Notes under the pieces: model-generated | What the model was told of the DNA's origin: nothing | Databases searched by the model: none | What the model saw: only the letters and a program-made list of their open reading frames with translations | In this document: positions 55,769 to 64,000 of the stretch, piece after piece | How the letters are laid out: each line of letters opens with the position of its first letter | How positions within the stretch are numbered: position 1 is the stretch's first letter | Position numbers and translations under genes: made by a program | Assembly (NCBI RefSeq): GCF_028583425.1 | Contig: NC_072791.1 | Location: 35,347,368 to 35,411,367 of the forward strand | Direction: 5' to 3' | DNA length: 64,000 bases | DNA from: Eublepharis macularius | Lineage: Eukaryota > Chordata > Lepidosauria > Squamata > Eublepharidae

Positions 55769-56291
55769 ATGTCGGTGGGGGGGGGAGAAATCTAGTGTAA
55801 ATTTGAAGAGAGTGGAGAAGAAACGGCAGGCTGCTATGCGATCAGCTATAAAATCGTTGGGAGAAAAAGTTGCAGAGGGACATAAAGCGTTGATACAATT
55901 TATTCGGGAAATGAACGAAAGTTTAATTAAAAGCACTAAGGATATATTTAAAACAGTTGTGGAATTGAAAGATGAAGAGCAATCAACTAGGCAGACAATT
56001 CAAGGATACGAGCAGGCGGCAGAAATTGATTACAAAACAGCAGGATGTAAACAACAAAAACGCGAGGGGCGAGGAGAAACGGAGCAGTACTTGCAAGAAG
56101 ATCTGAATGAAGATGTATCAGCATTTCTAAAGAATCAAGTGCAAGGATTAACAACAAGCATGAAAGAGAGAGTCATCCCCAGTTACTTCAAGTGGAAAAA
56201 GCTACCAAGTGACAGAAGAATTCAAGTGAAGAAGAAAGCCGAGAAAAGTAATATGAATATAAGAATCAAGCTACAAGTGGGAGTTACTTAA
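55769..56291 (+). pseudogene. L1-type ORF1 N-terminal fragment, probable +1 frameshift
   Basis: An ATG at 55769 is followed by a run of nine G (55777-55785), and its frame stops at 55793. The next frame is open to 56291, reading VEKKRQAAMRSAIKSLGEKV and FIREMNESLIKSTKDIFKTV, then a charged tail ending KSNMNIRIKLQVGVT. One extra base in the G-run explains the shift. The composition (alternating hydrophobic, Lys/Glu-rich) suggests a coiled coil around the first 60 residues, as in L1 ORF1 proteins that trimerise and bind RNA. The RRM and C-terminal domains are absent: about 165 residues against 300 or more for L1 ORF1p. The TTG at 55803 is not a credible start. A host gene is unlikely, since the frame sits inside a target-duplication-bounded insertion. 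Confidence 0.55.
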
Positions 56292-56319
56292 AAGACTAAG
56301 GCCACAGTTTAAAGTCTGA

Positions 56320-56730
56320 AGAGTTTATTTTTCATTTCTTAGATGTGGGATGTATGGGGTTTTTAAGGTTAAAAGTCAATTGAAGAATTAGTAAATTAGG
56401 ATAAAGTGAATAAGGGAAATGTAATGTATAGTTAACTAGGTAATTGATATTAAATACATTTATATATAAAACGGTAGAAGGAATTAAGAGGAAGGCAAAA
56501 TTGTTAATAGTTTTTTTTTCTTGTTTGTTTGTCTATTTGTAGAATTGGGATGTATGATGCAAATGAAAGGTCGTGAGCTAAATGAAGAAATTAGCAAATT
56601 AAAAAAATGGAAAAATTGGGAAATGTAATGGAAAGTTAACTATGCAAATTGATAGTAAGCAAATCTACATATAACTGTAGAAGGAAATAAGAGAAAGGTT
56701 AAATTGTTAATTTTAATCTATAGTGTTATT
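56320..56730 (+). repeat. Two diverged tandem units in the L1-like 3' region
   Basis: Both units contain GGGATGTATG, a GAAGAAATTAG/GAAGAATTAG word, GGGAAATGTAATG, AGTTAACTA and GTAGAAGGAA in the same order (about 56345-56510 and 56545-56720). Spacing is roughly 200 bp. Ancient duplication within the element family or this copy. Confidence 0.6.
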
Positions 56731-57113
56731 TGGGAAAATATTAAGCTAAATGTATTTAGATAAAAAAAATGGGAATTATAAATGAATGGTTTGAAGAAAT
56801 GTATATGAGCAAAAGAAATATGTTCTGATGGCTTTTTAATAGCTTATTAATAGTTATAGAATTGTATTAAGTAATGGTAAGCTAGGATTTTACCTCTAGT
56901 TAGTAGGGATAAAGGAAAAGTAATATAGAACAAATGATAAGAAAATACGGGACCGTAGTGCTGTCGGGAGTCTGCACAGAAAAGGGGGGAGGGGGAGGGG
57001 TTGGGATGCACTTAGGGACAAAGGGGGAAATGGATTTGTAAGATATGAATAAATTGTAGGTCAACCCATCCAATAAAAATTGGTTTTTTTAAAAAAAGAT
57101 TAAATACAGACAG

Positions 57114-58823
57114 AAGTTTTTCTAGCTTCTATCCCCACGAAGCTCACAAACTAAATAATTAAAGAGTTGCGGGGAAGGGGGGGATAGAATATGTCATTAA
57201 ACTTTAAAAAAACTTTAAGAATTAAAGAGTTGGGGGTATAGAATATGTCATTAAACTTAAAAACTAATCCGGGGGTGGGGGATAGGTGGGTGGGCTCACT
57301 GTGTTAGTCTGTTGCTAAGGAGAGTCTTGCAGTACCTCCAAGAGGAACAGTTTTATAGTAGCATAAACTAAAGCCCATGAAACTAGAGCTCTCCAAAGCT
57401 TGTCACAATAAATCTGTTCATCTTTAAAGCACCACAAGAATCTTGTTTTACAGACATAAAATTTGTTTTTAACAGCCTTTAGAAAACAGTGCTCTGGCTT
57501 TATCTCCCAAAGCAACTTTTCCAAAGGGAAGCCTCTTTGGAGTCATCAGAACCAACAGTTCCTACTTTGCCAGTTAAGGCAAAGCGTTCTTAAGTGGCTC
57601 CCTAGATGAAGACAGCAAGGGAAGAATTGCTTCTCACTTGTCCCCCCCCCCCCCAATAATGTTTTCCAAACAAATCTCATTTCAGTACATGGACCAAAGC
57701 TGCCCTCTAGTGAAAACAGTAGATCAAACAACCCGCTTTATTCCTTTTTTATTCCTTTTTTCCAGCAATATTGTATAAAAATAAATGCAAGCAATGGTTT
57801 CTGTAACACAGTCCAAGGAACCCTCCAGCTAGGTTCCTGAGTCTAATGCCTTTGAGCATGTGTTTCATGAATGCCCTGGAAACTCACCTCCTTGTTCATG
57901 GCAGAAAAGTTTGAGGTGCAATGGAAATTCGAAGCTCTCTTGCTCTGTTCACAAATTACAGTGAATACATATGCATCCTTGCACGGACACACATACACCT
58001 GTTTGTATGAAAGAGCCAACATCCCTTCACTTTACAAATGAAACTGGGGACCAGTTGCTGGATAAATGTGAGGTTTGTATCACACGTGCAGCTGTACATG
58101 TATTGACTGTAACATAAGAATTACTCAATGCATGTACAAAGAACAATCAAGTGTACTGTCTACATGGATTAAATGTACATGTGTTCACTGTAACTCGTGA
58201 ACAAGGCATGTAGTGTGGAACTTCAGAGCATTTGAACTTAGGGCGTGTCTAGTAGCTCTTTGGACTCTGGCTATTGTCTGAAACACCATTGCCTTCAACA
58301 TATTTAACTGAAAGAGCAAGTAAGGTAGGAAATCAGTCTCTAAAAAAGCTGAGGCAAGAAAAATACCAATTCAGTGACAGCAAACTTGTGGTAAATACAG
58401 AAGTGTGTCCCAGCATCCCAACTTGGACATCCACAAGTACAAATTTTCAATTTGGATAACATTTACAAGTGTTCAGTGTCTATAAAAGAGAGGTCATCTA
58501 AACCATTGGACTGAACGGAGGTTTGCTTAAATATCAGAGCTAGTCCATAGTCATCATTTCTCCTCTAGTCAATAACAACTGTTGTGGAAAGTAGGATTTG
58601 TCACAGAATCAAAATAGAGGTAATGAGTGATCTCTCTGCTCTTTCATTTTTAAAATTAAGTTTTTTAAAAACCCTGTGGGTGGAGTAAGACATAGTAACT
58701 GTGTGAAAGTAATAGCAGCTGGTATATGTTGAATAGCAAGAGGAACAACACAAGGGAACAGGGTTGGATCAGACCATTTCTGCATGTCATTAGACGTGTG
58801 GTTCAGTCACAGAACTGTGGTGA

Positions 58824-58825
<2 letters not shown>
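57114..58825. other. No gene recognised
   Basis: GAATTAAAGAGTTG/GAATATGTCATTAAACTT words are duplicated at 57161-57262. A C-run lies at 57643-57654. Otherwise no frame or repeat recognised. Confidence 0.4.
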
Positions 58826-58868
<43 letters not shown>

Positions 58869-58878
58869 AGAGAGAGTC
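58826..58878. repeat. (CA)n-(GA)n microsatellite
   Basis: About 19 CA units followed by six GA units. Confidence 0.95.
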
Positions 58879-59084
58879 TTTTGCCAGACACACACACAGT
58901 GTTTTTTGCTGGTTTGCAAATTTACCAGAGCCGCACTTCATTTTGTTGTTGTTGCTTATTTCTGTCTTTTTTTAATCTTGCATTTTCTGGCATATTAACA
59001 TTTAAAACATTTCTTTCTCAAGAAACATCCTCCTACTCACTCAGTCTCCACTCAGTTCTTCCCCCGAAGCTCTTGCCTCTCTTA
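58879..59084. other. No gene recognised
   Basis: Nothing recognised. Confidence 0.4.
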
Positions 59085-59700
59085 CTTTACATTTTTGTCC
59101 AGTAGCAGAAGCCTGCTTGCAATAGTGTCGCCCGAAGGCAGCTGGGCCGATGGCCAGACCCTTCCCGCTTCAAACCAAAAGAAGAGAGAGATAGAGGCTC
59201 TGAAAGGAACAAGCTGTTTTATTGAAGCAATAGGATTACACAGGCCTGTGGGTGCCAAAGAGGAACCCAGAGGCTTCCTGAACAAGGATTTTTATAGACT
59301 GTAAATCATCACTGATAATTGACAGATTTTAAGCATCCTATCCTCGTCCGCAATTTCCCTCTCCCTTTCCCCATTGGCTGAGGTACTTGGGAGTTACACC
59401 TTTCCAGTCTTCGCCTAAAACTCCGCCTTAGTTTACATCTCCCATTACTCGGATGGTGAAACCCCCTACTCATATTTGTTTTATACCATACATAGTTTGT
59501 CACACATTAGCACACACACATGTCTGCAAGTCTAACCACAAAGGTCATAGCCCTTGGTGCGTCTGCTACCTTACTTCCTATTTTATATAGCTGAGCGCAA
59601 GTATCTGCTACTTACTTCCTATTTTCCATGGCTGAACACAGCTATACTTATCTTTCAAAAACCCACACATCTTTCCTGTTTCAGTGAGACAGAAAACAGC
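59085..59700 (-). mobile_element. LTR-like segment, antisense
   Basis: Reading the minus strand: CTATAAAAATCC (complement of 59287-59298) as TATA box, then AATAAA (complement of 59218-59223) about 70 bp downstream, then a GC-richer U5-like stretch to near 59110. This spacing is typical of a retroviral-type LTR. No coding region or partner LTR is present, so a solo LTR is likely. Ends and target duplication unresolved. Confidence 0.5.
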
Positions 59701-60547
59701 TATGTATAAACTTCTTTATAATCTATAGGTAAGAAAAAGGTCATAGCGAGCAAGCAAATGGTTACTTTATCTAACCCCCTGCATATATATAATATAGCCT
59801 GAGTTATAGCTGAACCTGTGAGCAGGGCAGGGGTCTGAGATATATCTAGGGTTTGCAGGCAGGGTGAGGGCCTGAGACAGGAGGGGGGCAATTATGGACT
59901 TTCTCTTTTTGGTGCTGGCTTACAATAGTAGCTGCATGCATGTCTCTTTTAAAAAAAATTCGTTCAGCATTCTAGCATAATAGTGCACGTGCAAAGCAAA
60001 AAAATAAATAAAAAGGGGGAAGGGCACCTTTTGTAGATGCTGATGAAAGCACCCGACTTCCCCTCCAAAATGACTTTTTTTTTTGGCACGTATAGAGATT
60101 TTCCTGTGGTCTAACAACCAAAGAAGCACTTGTTGGTACTGCATGTGAAGGCTGAGTTGTTGGCACAGCAAAACACAGATCTAGAGTGGGGAAAAGGCAG
60201 GAAAATCAGGTGGAGTGGAAATGGCCTAAGACATGTAGAAGTCCTAAATAATGCCAAGTTTAAGGGCCCTCATAGCATTATGCCCCTACCCAGTCATTTA
60301 GTAATTTATAACTTTTTGTTTTATATTTAGCTGACCCTCATAATATAAGGCCCTAAGCTGTTGTTTACTTAGTTTGTGCACAAATCCAGGGATATGAGGC
60401 AAAAGACTTCATGGCTAAGGTAAAATTACAGAAAGGGACTTGAGACTTTATGGGCTATTCTACGTATGTTGAAGTCAATGAGCTTAGAAAAGTGTAACTT
60501 TGTTTAGGATTGTACAGGCAGTGTTGCCAGACAGTCTCCTTCCAAAT
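59701..60547. other. No gene recognised; short MITE relic near 60455-60535
   Basis: TTGAAGTCAATGAGCTTAGA and GTGTAACTTTGTTTAGGATT resemble half of the 2654-2741 family. Other frames have no domain. Confidence 0.4.
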
Positions 60548-61045
60548 TAGGGTTGCCAGGTCCCCTTACCCTCCCAGGGGGAGCGGAGGGACCTGACACT
60601 CACCTTTCTTTTCTCCTTGCGCACACATGCACTCCAAGGCCCATGCAATGACATCATTTCCAGATAGGGCTACAAATCTCCACCCAGGGTGGGGGATCCC
60701 CTGTTCCCACCTCCTTCCCCCGACCCCACTTACCTAGCTAGTGGGGGAGGCATGCCCCTAGGCAGTGCAGCGTGCCCCTGGGTAGCGCGATGTGACTCAC
60801 AACAGGCCTGTTTTGGGCTGAATCGCGCCTGTGGGGGGCGATTCAGCCCTTCAGCAAGTGTGGGAGTGCATGCTGGGCCACCCTTTGACCTGCATGATGA
60901 CATCATGTCCCAGGAGTGACATCATCATGCATGCTGGGAGCGCGCACATGCATAGCATGCACAAGACGGAACACCAGACGTCATGGAGGGCGAGTGCCGG
61001 GTTCCCAGTCCCCCGCCAGGGGACTACAGGAACCTGGCAACCCTA
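60548..61045. mobile_element. Complete long MITE with TAGGGTTGCCAGG termini
   Basis: TAGGGTTGCCAGGTCCCC and GGAACCTGGCAACCCTA bound 498 bp. The interior has a hairpin GGGCTGAATCGC/GCGATTCAGCCC (60812-60850) and four TGACATCA-type words or close relatives. hAT by terminus; target duplication not identified. Confidence 0.7.
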
Positions 61046-61187
61046 CTTCCAGAAAGTGACATCATTGTGCAGGCCTGCTGTGAAGTGCAAGAGCACTCTT
61101 GAGGTGGTACGATGACATCACTCCAAGAGGGAGCGGAGGGACCAAGGAGTGATGTCATTGCACTGACCCAGGAGTGTGCTCGGGAGG

Positions 61188-61402
61188 TAGGGTTGCGAGG
61201 TCCAGGTTGGGAAATTCCTGGAGATTTGGGGGACAGGGCCTGGAAAGGGCAGCGCTTGGAGGGGGAGGTGCCTAAGTGCGGCATAATGCCATAGAGTTCA
61301 CCCTTCAAAGCAGCCATTTTCTCCAGGGCAACTGATCTCTATTACCAGGAGATCAGATGTAATTCCGGGAGATCTCCTGCTATCACCTGGAGGCTGGCAA
61401 GG
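61188..61402. mobile_element. TAGGGTTGCCA-family hAT MITE
   Basis: TAGGGTTGCGAGGTCC to GGAGGCTGGCAAGG with interior CATAGAGTTCACCCTTCAAA and CTCCAGGGCAACTGATCTC. It lies within or against a longer element of the same terminal family. Confidence 0.7.
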
Positions 61403-61846
61403 TGAGTAATGGCAGAGGCAGAGAGTTGGGAATGGGGGATCCACCCCCCCCCATCCCAAATACTGGATCCTGGGGAGATGGGAGGACCTGGTACTCACAT
61501 TATGAATGATCTTTGCATGTGCACTTTGCATGTGTACACTCCTTTCCCTGCTGTAGTGATGTCATTTCCAGAAATGACATCATTGTGCCAGGCCATGCAG
61601 GCCACAGCCCACGCTGTAGGCCCAGCCTGTGAGTGATGCCACACCCTGGGCCAAGTCCAGCATGTTCTGCGGCAAGTGAACTGGCTTCCTGCGTGCCACA
61701 TCATTCACTCCCTTTCCTCACCTTTCCCTTCCTTTCCTCCTCTTCTCCTCCCTCCCCTCCTGCAGCCAGGTGTCCAGTATTTTCAGTTCATTTCCCCTGG
61801 AAATAACAGCCTGTCTGGGTGAAAACCAAACTCCTGGCAACCCTAT
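61403..61846. mobile_element. Right part of a long TAGGGTTGCCAGG-type MITE
   Basis: GGGGATCCACCCCCCCCCAT, GATGTCATTTCCAGAAATGACATC and the right end CTCCTGGCAACCCTA (61832-61846) match the 60548 type. Its left part may be 61046-61187, split by the 61188 MITE. Confidence 0.55.
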
Positions 61847-62659
61847 GTACAGCAACAGTGCAATCCTAAGAGCGCTTTCCTGGGTACAAATTGTTTCAAA
61901 GTGTGTTACCTCTTTCTTCATATTAAACACACTCAGTCTTTCAACAAATTTTAAACTTTATGGTAATAACTTACAGAGCTCTCTAAATCTTGGCCTTTTC
62001 TCCTTCTACATGGGCCCCAACTGAAGAGAAAGAAAGTGGGTGTTGTGGTTGTCTACTTCCTGACTCCTCCCAAGAACGACAACATTTTTTTCTATATTAA
62101 TACAGAAGCTCCATTGACCAAAATGGGAGTTATTTCTGAGTAGATTTGTTACTTGAGTATACCTGCTCTCAATAACCCTTTCTCTGTTACATTAGTCTTT
62201 GAGTGAGCAGCCTAGCTGGGGCAAACTGCAGATATTTCAATAATCAGACATGTGCTGCTGCATTCTTGAAGATGTGCAACAAAGAATAGGATGCTTCACA
62301 AATTCTCTTCACTGTAAGCTACTTATTTTGTTGCAGGCTGCACAATTAAGTTGCCACATCCTGGATAACATCAGGCTGATATACTTCCATTTCCTAGATT
62401 GTGTTACTATGGCAATATGTAGGCTAAGCTGAAGCAATAATACCCATGAGTTAAAATTGGTGAGGGAAAACAACATCAGGACACATCTTGAGAAAATACC
62501 ATAGGAAATTATGTGTTGCAGTCGCCGATGCTATCTTTTGCAATAAGACAATAGAATTAATTTTGGAGACTAAAAGAAGCAACCAGTGACAGGGGCTAAG
62601 GCAGAAAAAAGCATTATTTCAACACTGTTTATACTTCTCTGCATACCCACTTTTTGGCC
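61847..62659. other. No gene recognised; MITE relics at 61853-61890 and 62100-62160
   Basis: CAGTGCAATCCTAAG and CCATTGACCAAAATGGGAGT are pieces of the short palindromic families. The rest is unrecognised. Confidence 0.4.
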
Positions 62660-62930
62660 AAGTTGTAGTAATAATAATAATATTGGATTTATATACCATT
62701 CTTCAGGACAACTTAACACCCACTCAAAGCAGTTTGCAAAGTATGATATTATTATCCCATAACAATCATCCTGTGAGGTGGGTGGGGCTAAGCGAGGTCC
62801 TAGAAGCTGTGACTGACTCAAGGTCACTCAGTGGGCTTCAAGTGGAGGAGTGGGAAATCAAACCTGGTTTTCCAGATTAGAGTCCTGTCGCTCTTAACTG
62901 CTACACCAAACCAGTACCAGACATTGTATA
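62660..62930 (-). mobile_element. tRNA-derived CORE/MIR-like SINE, antisense, near full length
   Basis: ATTTATATACCATTCTTCAG, CATCCTGTGAGGTGGGTGGG, CAAGGTCACTCAGTGGGCTT and CTCTTAACTGCTACACCAAA are the exact reverse order of the copy at 44048-44285. Confidence 0.85.
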
Positions 62931-62979
62931 ACTACAGATACGATAAACTCAAAAAAAGTTTTTCTACACCATTTACTGC

Positions 62980-63180
62980 TCTGTCCTGGATAGCCCAAGC
63001 AAGCCTGATAGACGCTAAGCAGGGTTGAACTTGGTTAGTAATTGGATGGGAGACCTCCAAGGAAGACCAAGGTTGCAGAGGCAGGCAATGGCAAAACCGC
63101 CTCTGTTAGTCTCTTGCCTTGAATACCCGAGCACAAGTCACTGTAAGTCAGCTATGACTTGATGGCATTTTCCACCACCT
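62980..63180 (+). mobile_element. 5S-rRNA-derived SINE
   Basis: GACGCTAAGCAGGGTTGAAC, TTGGTTAGTAATTGGATGGG and AGACCTCC retain the 5S internal control region. The body GAGGCAGGCAATGGCAAAAC, TCTCTTGCCTTGAATACC and CAGCTATGACTTGATGGCAT follows. The first 5S block is partly deleted. Confidence 0.85.
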
Positions 63181-63221
63181 CACTATTTACTATATTATAC
63201 ACCACGAAGAACAACGTAGAG

Positions 63222-63316
63222 TAACAAAGTCTGCAATCTTATGGACACTTTCCTGGGAGAACAGCCCATTGGATAAATGGGACATACTTCTTAGCAGACC
63301 TTCTTAGGATTGCTCT
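63222..63316. mobile_element. Short palindromic MITE relic
   Basis: TGCAATCTTATGGACACTTT, CAGCCCATTGGATAAATGGG and CTTCTTAGGATTG follow the 3134-3212 family. Confidence 0.5.
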
Positions 63317-64000
63317 CAGCATGTACTGATGTCACTAAAGGGTTCTATGGTATATTTATCATCGTATACAAAAAGAGAACAACAGGCACTCCCCTCTCAA
63401 TAAGCAGCCTATGGTGGTGGGAAAGCTAGAGTCCTGGATAGATCATAGGCTTCTGTTTCCAGGAGCTCTCACCATCAGCCTACCAGGCTGATGCTCCGAG
63501 GTAGCGTGGGCTGATTCACAGAGCCCTCATTGGCGGACAAGAGACCCTACAGACTGGCAATGCCAAAACAAGTTCTAGAGGAAGAGTTTGCACACAGATG
63601 TAATGGTAGATTTATTTATTTAGACAATTTATAAGAATTCTGTAGCTATTCGTACACTTCCACTAACCCAATAATGTGCAAATAAAGTAGGGCATAAAAT
63701 TGTTGCCTTCCTGCTTATTGACCATCTTATACCTTCCTCGGTAACTCTGAGTGAAACTAAATCCATGTACACCCTACTGTTAGAATGAGATTGGCTCCCA
63801 AAGATACTTATTTCAATTAAATGCATCAAAAAATAGAATGGACGAGATTAGGGATATATGGGTGAGTTTATGGGAGTCTGACCCTGGCATTTGATGACAC
63901 AGTACCAGACTCTTTTCCCCAAAGAGAAGGTGCAGAAGGAGAAGCAGGATACAGGGGCTGTCTGACAATAGAATTGCCAAATTGTAATAGCAGCCCTTTC
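63317..64000. other. No gene recognised
   Basis: AT-rich with short frames; nothing recognised before the window ends. Confidence 0.45.

Larger units (their letters stand above)
54920..57096 (+). mobile_element. Internally deleted L1-like retrotransposon with 17-bp target duplication
   Basis: Flanked by AGATTAAATACAGACAG at 54903-54919 and 57097-57113. The 5' end (GGAGACTTCCGGTTTGGCTA) starts a GC-rich leader, followed by an A-rich ORF1-like region (about 55769-56291), a long A/T-rich 3' region and a 3' end with AATAAA (57048) and CCAATAAAAATTGG. ORF2 and the distal part of ORF1 are missing, so 2.2 kb remains of an expected 6 kb or more. Ends are complete, so the deletion predates or accompanied insertion. 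Confidence 0.75.

Noticed and set aside
55803..55805. TTG at 55803 as the start of the L1-like ORF
   Set aside because: The frame is open upstream and an ATG sits at 55769 one base out of frame; TTG starts are not expected in this setting.
56268..56282. AAGCTACAAGTGGGAG as a MITE terminus
   Set aside because: Only a short match to the PIF/Harbinger-like end, lies within the L1-like frame, no partner end.

Overview
The window looks like vertebrate intergenic or intronic DNA, most probably from a squamate reptile (lizard or gecko-like). The assignment rests on repeats: Sauria-type tRNA SINEs, 5S-rRNA-derived SINEs, CORE/MIR-like tRNA SINEs, L2- and CR1-like LINE 3' ends, Penelope-type fragments with hammerhead-like motifs, and several non-autonomous hAT and PIF/Harbinger-like families. 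All family names come from remembered consensus features; nothing was searched.

I found no convincing host protein-coding gene. The ORFs are short, lack splice context, and many overlap repeats. The only recognisable protein remains are retrotransposon pieces: an L2-type reverse transcriptase C-terminus (16831-17362, minus), an antisense LINE C-terminus (10691-10981, minus), an L2-like scrap at 10361, a CR1-type C-terminus near 22960-23071, and an L1-type ORF1 N-terminus (about 55769-56291).

Layout. 1-14 kb: sparse unique sequence with a cut-off palindromic hAT end, Penelope fragments, an L2 copy split by an antisense LINE, and a cluster of short foldback elements (11.8-13.4 kb). 14-25 kb: SINEs, an L2/hAT/CR1 junction, hAT MITEs, a GC-rich minisatellite and a 5S-SINE. 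25-31 kb: a MITE within a MITE, a GAAA microsatellite, a 1.1-kb foldback hAT with an 8-bp target duplication, and a 764-bp inverted Penelope pair with an 11-bp target duplication. 33-36 kb: a 115-bp tandem array and a MITE carrying two later insertions. 36-50 kb: SINEs, LINE tails, degraded hAT ends and possible solo LTRs. 50-57 kb: a second Penelope foldback, a MITE almost identical to one 41 kb away, and a 2.2-kb internally deleted L1-like insertion with a 17-bp target duplication. 59-64 kb: an LTR-like segment, a cluster of TAGGGTTGCCA elements rich in TGACATCA motifs, and two SINEs.

No genes act together here; the order is insertion history. The most interesting signal is a set of hammerhead-ribozyme-like folds in two repeat families, often in head-to-head pairs, most of which have lost the G expected at the catalytic position, which lies in a CpG in the inferred family form.
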